Assembly: GCF_036323735.1 (NCBI RefSeq)
Contig: NC_086019.1
Location: 235,317,602-235,381,601, forward strand
DNA: 64,000 nucleotides
Origin: Rattus norvegicus
Lineage: Eukaryota > Chordata > Mammalia > Rodentia > Muridae
Direction: 5' to 3'
The translations under genes were made by a program, and so were the position numbers. The notes below the pieces were generated by a model. That model saw only the letters and a program-made list of their open reading frames with translations, was not told the DNA's origin and ran no database searches. Below are positions 46,433-57,555 of this stretch, piece after piece (positions within the stretch are counted from its first letter, which is position 1; the number at the start of each line of letters is the position of its first letter).

Positions 46433-47780
46433 TTATCAAGGTTCCCTGAGGAATGCTCAAGATAGTAATAGAGGGACGATAGCAAGTAGCTATAATTCCC
46501 AAGGGTGGTGGTGGATGTCCAAAGATTGGTGGCAGAATGACTTATGTTGAGACCAGAGTGGTGGAAACAACTGTACTGATCAAAGATTTCACAAGGGAGG
46601 GGAATGTTGGAATAGGTCTGGTGTGTCTGTCTTCTCTTTTTACTTTAGGTTCCCAAATCTAGATCTTTGATGTGCAGCTGTCTGCCCAAACAAAAGGAAG
46701 GCAATGCAGACATGGGTAGACCAAACCACACAGGATGGGTACAGAATGCTAAGGCTCTGTTCCAGATCTATTCCTGTCTAACTCTTATCCCAGGTATCAC
46801 TCCTACTGTCTCTAAAGAATATGGAAATCATTGTTGACCTGTAGTCAATTCAGTTCAGCTCAAATACCTTTTCTGATCCAAGCACTGGGATGTGCTCAGG
46901 ACATGAACTTTCACACAGCTATTAAGTAAATGAGAATGGAAGGGTATGTGACTATTGAAATAGATAAAAAAACAACCTCCATGTTATGTCATAAACTGGT
47001 GAATTTCCCTTTTTCTTAAGAAGGCAAAATTTCTACTTTCTCTTGGTGTATGTATACATTAATATCTAGAGAGATTACTAAGATCTTCTGATGTATGTTG
47101 AAACAAAAGTAGAAGGATTTTCAAGCTATTATGGGTCTGAACTAATTCCAGAACATTTTGGACTGTGAGTAATGAATGCAGCAGATGGTAGCTAACATGA
47201 GAGAGTACACACTTGTCTCCATGTCCTCCTTATTAAGAAGCAAGTGATGGTCTTAGCTGGAGACCTGAGGAGGTAATTTTTATGTGGTTGTGGTATAAAT
47301 ATCTCTGTACCTCATGCAGGTCAGGCTGACCCATCTTTATCCAATGGAATTTGTCCTTGCCTTTGTTTCTAACCCGGTGTGGGAGCAAATTAGCAACTTG
47401 ACCATTATACTGAATATTTCAGGAGTGCAGATTAAGAGACCCTTCCCCACACCTCATGAACAGGAAGTACATCTCTCAGAGCCATGTTTAACTGAAGAGC
47501 ACATTAAAGCTTCCTAACCACTCAGACACCTTATTCAGACTTCATGCCCATTCAAAAGTCAAATCTTGACCTCTGGCTTCAAGACCACCAGAGTTTCCGA
47601 TCAAATCGCTTACAGTGAGCCTCTGTGTGTGCAGAGCAGAAAGGCTAAGGGAGGTGCCCCAGATTGTAGTTAGTTGTGCTTCCTCCCCCATCACATATGT
47701 GCAGCACACACATTTTGAGAAATTAATCAGTAGAAAATGTTTTCCCCCATTAAAATTTCTTTCCCTGGCTCTTTCCCAAC
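46433..47780. other. single-copy sequence, no gene seen
   Basis: Contains the second copy of the 180-bp duplication (46757-46908). No exon or mobile element recognised. Confidence 0.4.
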
Positions 47781-47784
47781 ACAG

Positions 47785-47843
<59 letters not shown>
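47785..47843. repeat. (CA)n microsatellite
   Basis: About 58 bp of CA repeat. Confidence 0.95.
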
Positions 47844-47845
<2 letters not shown>

Positions 47846-48584
47846 TTGTTCCCAACTTTTAAATAGCAGTTATTAAATAGAGATTGAAAAGGGCATTTGT
47901 CAGAGAGGGCGACGTGTTGCCCTGGAGGGATAATGTACAAGTTAAATGACTTTCTGTGAATCCTAGTGAGGAGAAAAGCCTCTGTAGCCTTCTCTCCTGC
48001 TTCATTTTAGCTCTTAACCTACCAGTGGACAATAATTGCCAAAGTACTTTCTCCTGAGAAAAAGAAAGAAGTGGAAGAAAGGCCAGCAGCAAACTAACAC
48101 ATTCTCCTCTAGTCCAGTGAAGATTCTCCACCCCATGTAGAGGAGGTGACACAGATCGCACATATCCTAATGTGCTGGGAGCAAAGTTTCCAACTCTCTC
48201 AAAATATCTCCCTAGCTTCTCTTCTTAAGGCAGTTCATCCCATGTTCCTTGGAAACGGAGGAGGAACAGAACAAATGCCCAGAGAAGGGGACTAGAGATG
48301 TGCTCAGGGGCTGCCTGCTGTAGGCACTCAGCACAAATGGGGGCCTTTGCTAAAATGGCTGCACTGCTGTGCCCTGTAGGAATCCTAAACTGAATGCTCA
48401 CTCTACCCCAACCGATGACAGTCCTCCCACTATCTTTGGAGGAAGGAAGCCTGACTGAACTGCTGCCACCAAAATATAGAACAGAGTGTTCTAAATGGAG
48501 CAGTAGGCTATGGCATTATGCGAACAAAGCCAGGATTTCTCGAGCTCTTTGAGGAAACTACAAACTTCCTCTAAGATCTTCAAA
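47844..48584. other. single-copy sequence, no gene seen
   Basis: No repeat or exon recognised. Confidence 0.35.
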
Positions 48585-48682
48585 TGAAGGGCAGGAGATC
48601 TAGTTTAGTAGTAGAGCATTTATATGGCATCTGTGAGGTCTGGGTTCAACCCCAGCACTGTAAAGGAAGACCAAAAAGTCTT
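48585..48682 (+). mobile_element. old ID-type SINE
   Basis: 'gggcaggagatctagtttag' to 'gggttcaaccccagcactgt' keeps ID/tRNA-like A and B box order. The flanks 'atcttcaaatgaa' and 'gtcttcagataaa' could be a decayed TSD. Confidence 0.65.
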
Positions 48683-49205
48683 CAGATAAAGGCTGATTTC
48701 TTAGCAATTTTACTTTGCATAATGGCATAGGCAACAGGCAGCAACTAAATCAAAGAAGGGACATTACAGCATGGCCAAGTCCACAGGACTCCAAAAATAC
48801 AGGGTTGGCTCCCCAGGGAGGCTATCCTCAGGGTTCCCTGACAGAGAAGCCGCTAGCTTCGTAGTTAGGGGAAGGTGAGACATAAGTGTATCCTCTTTGT
48901 TATTTGCTGCCTTGTTTGTCTAAGGGTTGGTTTCTTAGCATCATCACAGGCTGTAGACACATCCTTAAAAAGCCCATTCCCTTGTTGACACAAACTCCAA
49001 AGTCAAAGAACCCTGTTGGAGATTATACAGAGATATGTGGCCCCGTGTGAATCTCATCTAAACCAGTCTTCTGAGACCCATGCTGCGACAATGAAGTGTC
49101 TATCCTTCCCCACCGACATATATATGCCTGAAGGAAGTTCACTTTTATGTGGCCATGTTTACATACATGATCTTTGACTTGAACTTTTCCAAACCATAGG
49201 AATCT
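48683..49205. other. single-copy sequence, no gene seen
   Basis: No repeat or exon recognised. Confidence 0.35.
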
Positions 49206-49306
49206 ATGTTTCATCACCGTTGTCATCATCGTCGTCATCATCGCCGTCGTCGTCGTCGTTATCGTCGTCCATCACCACCACCACTACCACCACCACCACC
49301 ACCACC

Positions 49307-49338
<32 letters not shown>

Positions 49339-49362
49339 CAACAACAATAACAACAACAACAC
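49206..49362. repeat. compound trinucleotide repeat (CGT/CAT, CCA, CAA)
   Basis: Three blocks in series: CAT/CGT mixture with about 14 CpG (49211-49270), CCA (49271-49322) and CAA (49323-49361). Read in frame they encode short runs of Ser/Thr/Asn, His/Arg/Pro/Thr or others, but no surrounding gene structure supports translation. Confidence 0.95.
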
Positions 49363-49900
49363 ACCTGATGAAAACATGTTGCAATGTGCAAGTTTGCTAA
49401 TAAGCCATTGACGGTTTCAGGGAAGGAATGTAGCAGACAGGAAGCAGAAGCAAAGGCTGAAGTGTAGAGTGTGCCGCTCTACAGAGGTCTTGCAGTAGAA
49501 AAGGAGAAGGCAAAGGAAGCGATGATGTGTGTGACGAGGTGTGGATGTTGAGCATAGCCAGGGGCAAGAGGCTTCTCAGAAAGCAGAAGTAACCACACTC
49601 AGACCACCCAGGGTGTGTTACGTGGGGAGAACTGAGATGGGGGGGGCACCATGGGCAACACAACCCTACTGCATGCAGAGAGCGAGGACATCTGCTAGAC
49701 AGTTGCGCCCCACTCCACTTAGTTTGGGATGACCAGGCACTTGGCAGTATAGCGGAGACTGCACAAGTGAGAATTTAAACTGCAAACGGCCCAGGCAAAG
49801 CTGAGAAACTGTCCCAAACAGAACTGTCTCTACTAGGGAATATTAACAGTATACTCCAGCAAAGATCTTTCTCCTTGGTGCCATATTGAAAATACTCTCT
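49363..49900. other. single-copy sequence, no gene seen
   Basis: No repeat or exon recognised. Confidence 0.35.
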
Positions 49901-49904
49901 CTCT

Positions 49905-50137
49905 CTTTTTTTTAACTGAATCTAAACCTTTTAAAGTATACGTATTAAGTACATATACTGACACTACCACTAATCCTCTTCTCTATCATTCGACTCACAG
50001 AGATAAAACATTCCCAGTATTTCCTTTTGTAGTATCTTAGATTCCCTGTATTCTTTTTCATCTTTAACATGTAAATTACTTAGATTTTATTTTTTCCACA
50101 CCACTCTCCTTGAGTGGGATTATTATGAGAATTGTCT
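49905..50137 (-). mobile_element. probable ancient L1M 3' UTR
   Basis: 'attaagtacatatactgaca' and 'accactaatcctcttctcta' resemble the reverse L1M 3' UTR. Weak but in order with the piece after the ID element. Confidence 0.4.
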
Positions 50138-50268
50138 TTGACTTGCTTTTTTTTTTTTTTTTTTTTTGGTTCTTTTTTTCGGAGCTGGGGACCGAACCCA
50201 GGGCCTTGCGCTTGCTAGGCAAGTGCTCTACCACTGAGCTAAATCCCCAACCCCTTGACTTGCTTTTT
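50138..50268 (-). mobile_element. ID SINE with 14-bp TSD
   Basis: Body 50152-50254 in reverse, with the tail motif 'ggttctttttttcgg' and 'ctaccactgagctaaatccc'. TSD 'ttgacttgcttttt' at 50138-50151 and 50255-50268. Confidence 0.95.
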
Positions 50269-50269
50269 A

Positions 50270-50760
50270 AAAAGTCAGTACATCCCTGAGAATTATTTCT
50301 GCCGCATTCGGCCATAGCTCACACCCTACTATTTTGTAGGGTTCCTCTGTGTGAATAGTTCATACGTGCTATAATCCACGACTTGTTTCTCATGCTTTCA
50401 GTCCTGGTGATGTTGCCCTGAATCCACTGACTTTTGGTCACATGTGAGAATTGCTCCAGAGTACAAAGTGAGGGGAGTCACTGAGTGGCTGGGTGTATGC
50501 ACGTTAACTTTGTAGGTAATTTGTACCTATCTACATTCCTGCTAACAAAGTAGAAGTGTTCTGGTTGGCCTGTCTCTCACCAGCTTGATAATAGTGGCCT
50601 TTGAAATGCTTCGTCCACAGGCTGTAGTTGGAATCCTCTCAGGATGATGTACTTTTGCAATTGTTTGATTCATAATTATCCCAAAGAGCTTTCTAGAAGG
50701 CCACTGTCCATTTGAGTTTCTTCTAGGTGTCAATTAAAAATTTTGCCAGACCCTAACATG
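50270..50760 (-). mobile_element. probable ancient L1M ORF2 end
   Basis: 'ttgtacctatctacattcct', 'gctaacaaagtagaagtgtt' and 'tctctcaccagcttgataat' match reverse L1M ORF2 ('tttacattcccaccaacagt'). Confidence 0.45.
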
Positions 50761-51029
50761 TAATTGTTTGCTTTCTTAGGTTTTATTCATTCTAAACACT
50801 ATCATTTTTGTGAGCCTCAAATTCTGTGAATAATTTCTTCATATTTATAGTTTCTCTCTATTTTCTTCAGGAATCTGGAATATGTATATTATTAAATTGA
50901 ATGAACATCTTCTATGGTTTGCAGTATCTGGTTTTGTTTCCATATAGTTCTGTGTTACAAGGTTATTCCTATAATAAAGTTTCTTGTTTCATACACAACT
51001 CCTGCTGAGATTTATAGTTTTGTTTTGTG

Positions 51030-51530
51030 GTATAAGAACAATTGGCTTTTTATATTACCAATAAAGAGGTCATAAAGTCCTTCCCAACCACAATAGCCTC
51101 ATATATACACATAACCTAACCAAGGCAGTGAAAGGCCTTGTAAAAGAACTATAAATCTCTAGGGAAAGAGAATGAAGAAGAAGGCACTCAAACATGGAAC
51201 CTTCCATGTTCATGGGTTGGTAGAATTAACACTGTGAAAATGACCATACTATCAATATCAATTTACAGATGCAATGAAATCCCAATTTAAAAAAATCCCA
51301 TTTCATTCTTCATAGAAATAGAAAAACGTCCTAAAAGTCATATTGAAGCACAAAGGTTCCCAGATAACCAAAGGCATCCTTAGCTAAAAGAAGAATGCTA
51401 GGAGAGGGATACATCCAGATTTCAAGCTATATTGTAGAGCTATAATAATAAAAACAGAATAGTACTGCCACAAAAAACAGACAAAGAAGAGATGTGTAGG
51501 TTGGGGGAATAAAATAGAAGACCCAACCTG
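51030..51530 (+). mobile_element. old L1 ORF2 fragment
   Basis: 'tcatgggttggtagaattaa', 'atgaccatactatcaatatc', 'gatgcaatgaaatcccaatt' and 'gctatattgtagagctataa' follow L1 ORF2 in the forward direction, with moderate divergence and no open frame. Confidence 0.7.
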
Positions 51531-52475
51531 ACCTCCTCCTCCTGTTCCTCCTGCCCCCCCCTCCTCCTGCTCCTTCCCACTTCTCCTTTCCCTTTTCTCC
51601 TTCTTTCAAGACTATATTTGCATTGTGGGAGTCAATGCAGCAACTTCCCCTCCTATATCCATCCACCTAGAAGACTTGTGGAGATTTTAAAAGACAGATT
51701 GTATTAAAGATAGAGATCAAGGTTGTGATTTCCAAGTCTTCTAACCCATGAGATGTGGCATTTGTTTTCATTTATTTAACTTTTTAGTCACTTGGAAGAA
51801 AATTATAACATTTCTCCATTCAAATCTTTCCACACTGAGTCAAATGGATTCCTGGGGTCCTCATGGTGCTTAAAAATATCAATAATCCTTTCTGAAATAT
51901 TTTCGCCTATGTGCTGGCTAGTAAAATGTAACAGAGCTATTTACAGAGATTGTTATTGGGGAACTATGAAACACCTACTCATTCTAATAATTTCTAATAA
52001 TTTAAATTCTAATCATTTTTTGTATTCTTTTAGGCTCTCTCTGAAGTCAGCAATATCATTTCAAAATAACAAAACTCATTCTTTTCTAAGCTAAGTTCTA
52101 TACCTTAAAACAACTACCTTCATCCACTGTCAGAGAGCAGAGTAAATATGTTCTCTTGTTTTTAGCACACTTTATTATTGACCTTCTGGTCTTTCCTTAA
52201 TTGATTTATGCATTCTTGTCTACATACTCTATTTTCCTTTATCTTACGAACACCCAACGTAATGTGTCTGACATGTGCATGCATTTCCTAGGTGTATATT
52301 TTTATATTAATATAAATGGCTTACATTTACTTGTCTTCTTTATTCAGAATTTTTTAACCAGAGACTCTATTTTGCTATGTGAATGTTTTGACCTACTTCA
52401 TTGAATTGTCACTGGTAGAAACTGCTGCTGTCACTGGTATCAGGCTTTTCAGTAAATTCAATTATCCTGCTGTCC
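51531..52475. other. single-copy, AT-rich after a CT-rich patch
   Basis: A pyrimidine-rich patch (51530-51610) is followed by AT-rich sequence. Frames at 51792-52094 and 52201-52404 have no recognisable domain. Confidence 0.35.
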
Positions 52476-52885
52476 CAGCTGTTTTTCCCACCACTCTGGT
52501 CAAATGCCTGATAGATACTGCTTAAGGAAGGAAGGAAGGGTTTATTTTGGCTCATGGTTTCAGATGATGTCAGTCCATGTGTTGGGGAGGGGGTGACAAC
52601 GCCAGCAGATCAGTTCACATTGTGGTATCCAAAAAATAGAGAAAAGACATGGGAGGGCCAAGGCAAAGCAGATCTCCAAGGCTACCTCCTCTGTGACTCG
52701 CTTCCTCCATCTATGCCCTGTCTTCTCTCTCTCACCACCTCCCATTAGAGTGATCATCTGTGAATCCATGAAGAAATTAATCATCTGTAAGGTCATAGCT
52801 CTCCTAATCTAACCGTTAGCACAGACAACCCCACTGCTATTCATTACTAACCTGGGAATATCTTAATCTAACCCATCATATACCC
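52476..52885 (-). mobile_element. ancient MaLR LTR (MST/MLT-like)
   Basis: 'ggaagggtttattttggctc', 'atggtttcagatgatgtcag', 'cagatcagttcacattgtgg' and 'tcttaatctaacccatcata' follow reverse MaLR order. Confidence 0.55.
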
Positions 52886-52995
52886 ACCTCTTTTTTTTTT
52901 TTTTTCGGAGCTGGGGACCGAACCCAGGGCCTTGCGCTTCCTAGGCAAGCGCTCTACCACTGAGCTAAATCCCCAACCCCATATACCCACCTCTT
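52877..52995 (-). mobile_element. ID SINE with 16-bp TSD
   Basis: Body about 52893-52980 in reverse. TSD 'catatacccacctctt' at 52877-52892 and 52980-52995. The tail is a simple poly-T without the 'gaacc' motif. Confidence 0.95.
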
Positions 52996-53351
52996 AAGTT
53001 ACACTGCTGTTAACTCTTTAGGCAATGGTATGGTATTATGAGACTGTCACTTCCAGATGAAACTGTGGAGAAGGACAAGCACAATACTTTCTTCAGTGAT
53101 GACCATTGTAAAAGAATTTGTGATAGGTTTCCATTGATTTAAGGCATCCTGAATATGCCAAGCCAATTGGCTACCATCAGGGCTCACATTTATAGATCTC
53201 CTCTGTATGATGCTAGACAAACAGTTCTATTTTTGTATGCCACATCATCTTGGGTGTGCCAGCACAAGTTCACCTATTATAATGCAACTTTGATCAATAT
53301 TTCATGTTTTCTGCTCCGTCTATCTATTTTGGTTTCTGAAAGTGGAATCCT

Positions 53352-54302
53352 TTATTTTTTTATCAGATATTTTATTTATTTACATTTCAAATGTTATCCC
53401 ATTTCCCAGTTTCCCCTCCACAAAACCCCTATCCCATTCTCCCTCCCACTCCTGCTTTTATGAGGGTACACCCCCCACCCACCCATTCACTCCTGCCTCC
53501 CCGCTCTGGTGTTCCCCTACACTGGGGCATTGAACCTTCATAGGAACCTCTCCTCCTATTGATGCCAGACAAAGCCATACTCTGCTACATAAGCAGCTGG
53601 AGCTATAGGTCCCCAAGGTATACTTTTTGTTTGGTGGTTTAGTCCCTGGGAGCTTTGGTAGAGTTTGGTTTGTTGAATTGTTGTTCTTCCTATGTGGTTG
53701 CAAACCCCTTCAACTCCTTCAGTCTTCTCTCTGCTTCCCCATTGTGGTCCCCATGCTCAGGCCAATGATTGGCTGTGAGAATCCACATCTGTATTTGTCA
53801 AGCTCTGGCACAGCCTCTCCAGAGACAGCTTTATCAGACTCCTGTCAGCAAGCATTTCTTGGCATCCTCAATAGTGTCTGGGTTTGGTGTCTGTATATGG
53901 GATGGTTCCCCAGGCGGGGCAGTCTCTGGATGGCCTTTCCTTCAGTCTCTGCTCCACACTTTGCCTCTGTATTTCCTTTAGAGAGGAGCAATTCTAGATT
54001 AAAAATTTGGAGATGAGTGTGTGGACCCATCCCCCAACAGGGGCCTTATCTAACATCTGGATATGGTCTCTCCAGGTTCTCCCTCCCCTTTGTTGGGCAT
54101 TTCAGCTAATCTCATCCTCACTGGGTCTTGGGAGACTCTTGCTTTCCTGGCATTTGGGACTTCCTGGTGGCTACCTTCAGTTCCCCATACCCCATTGCTA
54201 CACACCTCTGTTTAAAGTCCTGACCCTCTGTATATCATCTCAGTCTCCTCCCATACCTGATCCTGCCCCTCTTTTAGCCCCCTTTCCTCCTCTCTTCCGC
54301 CA
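53352..54302 (-). mobile_element. L1 insertion, 3' part (3' UTR)
   Basis: Reverse-complement rat L1 tail and 3' UTR: 'agatattttatttatttaca', 'gaggagcaattctagattaa', 'tgtatttgtcaagctctggc', 'tcctacccatacctgatcc'-like region to about 54300. Collinear with the L1 at 11600-12550. It stops at an abrupt switch of strand near 54302. Confidence 0.9.
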
Positions 54303-55080
54303 TCTTGCCAAAAGCAATCTACATCAAAATTCAAAATCAATTCTTCATAGAGTTAGAAAGAGCAATTTGCAAATTCACTTGGAATAACAAACAACCCAAA
54401 ATAGCAAAAACTATTCTCAACAATAAAATAACTTCTGGAGGAATCACCATCCTCAAGTTGTATTACAGAGCAATAGTGATAAAAACTGCATGGTATTGGT
54501 ATAGAGACAGGAAGGTAGATCAATGAAATAGAATTGAATACCCAGAAAAGAACCCATACCCATGGTCACTTGAGCTTTGACAAAGGATCTAAAATCATCC
54601 AGTGGGGGAAAAAACAGCATTTTCAACAAATGGTATTGGTTCAACTGGAGGTCAGCATGTAGAAGAATGCCAATTGGTCCATTTTTATCACCTTGTACAC
54701 AGCTCAAGTCCAAGTGGATCAAGGACCTTCACATAAAACCAGATACACTGAAACTAATTGAAGAGAAAGTGGGGAAGAACCTTGAATACATGGGCACAGG
54801 GGAAAATTTCCTGAAGAGTACACCAATGGCTTATACTCTAAGATCAAGAATCGACAAGTGAGACCTCATAAAATTGCAAAACTTCTGTAAAGCAAAGGAC
54901 ACTGTGGTTAGGACAAAACAACGACCAACAGATTGGGAAAAGATCTTTCCCAATCCAACATCAAATAGAGGACTAATATCCAATATATACAAAGAACTCA
55001 AGAAGTTAGACTCTGGAGAATCAAATAACCCTATTTAAAAATGGGGTACAGAGCTAAACAAAGAATTCTCAACTGAGGAA
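54303..55080 (+). mobile_element. L1 insertion, inverted 5' part (ORF2)
   Basis: Forward-strand L1 ORF2 from 'ccaaaagcaatctacatcaa' through 'cacttggaataacaaacaac', 'atggtattggtatagagaca' and 'gaagagaaagtggggaagaa' to 'attctcaactgaggaata'. Frames 54305-54526 and 54577-54861 are recognisable ORF2 remnants, separated by stops. Together with 53352-54302 this is one insertion with an inverted 5' end. Confidence 0.9.
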
Positions 55081-55384
55081 TATGTTTTTATGTTCAGTGA
55101 TTTCATTGAGTTTCATACAGTGGAAACATCTTTTAATTAATCCTTTCTGAGAGTCTCTGCCTTTGAAGTGGTGGATTTAACACATTTATACCTATTGTAA
55201 TAATTGTTATTTAAGAACACATTCTGTCAGTTTTCTTAATATTTTCCAGTTATTATAACTTCCTCTATGCCTTTTTGTTTCTCTTTCTTCTTTCCCAATC
55301 TCCTTCACTGTGTGAGGCCTCTGTGTTGGTCCTCTCATCTCCAGAAGGCTGAGATCATTTTGATGTTCATCTGTGACTAAGATT

Positions 55385-55606
55385 ATTTTTTAAAAATATA
55401 CTTTTATTATTTTTAGTTGTATGTATGTGTGCGTGTCTGTTTGTTGTTACATGAACACAAGTGCACGTGTCCATGGAGGCTAGATTGGAGGTGTTAGATT
55501 CTTTGAAGCTGGAATTAAAGGTGTTTATGAGTCACTTAACATGGGTGCTGGGAACTCTCACAAGAGCAGTACATTCCCCTAACAGCTGAACCATCTCTCC
55601 AGCCCT
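55385..55606 (-). mobile_element. B2/B3-type SINE
   Basis: Tail side 'tttttaaaaatatactttta', middle 'catggaggctagattggagg', A-box side 'cagctgaaccatctctccag'. Confidence 0.7.
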
Positions 55607-55796
55607 GAGCTGGCCTTTCTGTCTAGAAACTTGAGGGGGGGAGTTGGTTGCTTTAAATTTCACCGTATTAACGTATTTTCTTCATTACCTATTTTGACAG
55701 AATATACATTTTTAATATTTAAAGTCTTCTCATTTTACTCAATCCTGAGAAAACCATCTCCATTATTTCCTTCAGGTGTTTGTCTTAATGTTCTTT

Positions 55797-56027
55797 TCAT
55801 CTCCTTCCTAATGCTGTAACCCTTTATATGGTTCTCCATGTTCTGGTAATCCAAGTCCCCAACCGTAAAATTATTTTCATTGCTACTCATAAACTGTAAT
55901 TTAGCTACTGTTATGATTTTATAATGTAAATATCTATGTTTTCCAATGATCTTAGGTGACCTCTGCAAAAAATGTTGTTTGATGCCGCCCCTCAAGGGGA
56001 TCATAACCCACAATTTGAAACCATTAT
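55797..56027 (+). mobile_element. URR1-type hAT DNA transposon (diverged)
   Basis: 'cttcctaatgctgtaaccct', 'taaaattattttcattgcta', 'aactgtaatttagctactgt', 'aatgtaaatatctatg' and 'aacccacaatttgaaaccat' follow the URR1 order. Confidence 0.65.
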
Positions 56028-56113
56028 TTTAGATTATCTAGATTGTGCATATTGGTGTTTTTATTGTTAGAACCCAATTATTTCATATATTTTTACATTT
56101 TGAGTTCTCAATG

Positions 56114-56311
56114 TAATCTTCAATGTTTTAAATTTATTTATTTTATACATGAGTGCAAGAGTAACTGTCTTCAGATACAGCAGAGGAGGGCATCAGATCC
56201 CATTATTGATGGCTGTGAACCACCATGTGGTTATTGGGAATTGAACCCAGGACCTCTGGAAGAGCATTCAGTGTTCTGACTGAGTCATCTCTCCAGCCCA
56301 TAATCTTCAAT
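56114..56311 (-). mobile_element. B2 SINE with perfect 11-bp TSD
   Basis: Reverse B2: 'aaatttattta' tail side, 'actgtcttcagatacagcag', 'gaattgaacccaggacctct', 'gagtcatctctccagccc'. TSD 'taatcttcaat' at 56114-56124 and 56301-56311. Confidence 0.95.
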
Positions 56312-56560
56312 TTTATTAACTAATTTTTCTGACTCCGTGCATCTTTCTGTCTTTTGTCAAGTATGACATTTTCCGTAGCTACTGTGTTCACTTCATTAAT
56401 TTCATTAGTTCTGGGTTACTGTTCCACGGGGCAAATTCTTTCCTCATTTCCTTATATATCTTACCAGTTTTGTGTAAAAATTTGTTTTCCATGTTCTAAT
56501 ATTCACTTCAAATGATGTATGTTAGCTTGTGGTATATATAGGGGTCTGGTTCTTTTTCTC

Positions 56561-57350
56561 CCAAGACAGTTCCTGCCCCTATTTAGGGGCCATTGACTAT
56601 TCAGCAATGACCACCTGGGTCTACATCAGAAGAGAAAAAGAACAAGGGGGATTGAGTTTGCAAACAAAACCACAGCTCTTCTATTGACTTACGGTTCTTT
56701 TCCATTTCACCAAACAATCTTCTCAAGAGTTTTAACTTTAAATCTTTAGGCCAAAACAGTACCAAAATAGGTAACATCCATGCCCTGTGTTTAGCCTCCC
56801 TAGGCTGCCCTGAGGATGATTAGGTAGAAGTAGGGTATAGATATGAAAAACTATGGTCATCCAATGTTTCCCCTGAGTAGTCTGCACCAACTGTCATCCT
56901 AACAGGACTGCTCTATCCTGTATCTGTGAGCTAGCCATGGAGAATTACAATTAGCAGCTGGTTTCTGAATGACAAGATAGGCAAGCTTGGCCCTAGAGCA
57001 ATGCAAAGTGACAAGCAACAGCCACCCTCATCATACGTAGGGATCCTTCTTCGGGGCCTTGGTAACCTTCCTCCCACAAAGCTCACATTCCATATGCTGC
57101 TGGTTTGACACCAACTACAAAACCCTCCAGAGTTCCTTGGGGTCTCAGATGGTTTTGCTATTTCTATAATCCACCTTTATAAAATCCTTTGATTTTAATT
57201 TTCTATTGATTTGCTTTTGATATGACGACCCAGCATAGTTGCCTATGCAGGGAGCTTTTGTTTCCTCTGCTGTGACCCCAGCCTGCCGTCTAGTATTGCC
57301 AGCACTGCATCAAACAGAAGCATTGATACTTTTCTTGTCACTGCGTTAAG
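56561..57350. other. single-copy sequence, no gene seen
   Basis: No repeat or exon recognised. Confidence 0.35.
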
Positions 57351-57356
57351 GTAGAG

Positions 57357-57553
57357 CAGTCATTCTCAACCTTCCTGGCACCGCAACCCTTTAATACAGT
57401 TCCTCATGTTGTGGTGACCTCCACGCATAAAATTATTTTTGTTGCCATTTCATAACTGTAATTTTGCTACTGTTACAAATTGTAATGTAAATGTCTGATA
57501 TGTAGAATATCTAATATGTGACCCCAAAGTGTCACAGGTTAAGAACTATTGAG
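57357..57553 (+). mobile_element. URR1 hAT-type DNA transposon
   Basis: Starts 'cagtcattctcaaccttcct' and ends 'gttaagaactattg', which are imperfect inverted termini. Body: 'tttaatacagttcctcatgt', 'ataactgtaattttgctact', 'aatgtctgatatgtagaata'. Both flanks contain 'gtaga', possibly part of a decayed 8-bp TSD. Non-autonomous, no frame. Confidence 0.85.
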
Positions 57554-57555
57554 TA

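Larger units (their letters stand above)
55083..56560 (-). mobile_element. probable ancient L1 remnant, interrupted
   Basis: 'gagagtctctgcctttgaag', 'ggatttaacacatttatacc' and 'taataattgttatttaagaa' resemble the reverse L1 ORF2 block 'tttagaccatttacatttaa'. It is interrupted by a SINE (55385-55606), a URR1 element and a B2. The right part is weakly supported. Confidence 0.35.

Noticed and set aside
54305..54861. Two + strand frames as a protein gene
   Set aside because: They are L1 ORF2 remnants within the inverted 5' half of a dead insertion, separated by stops.
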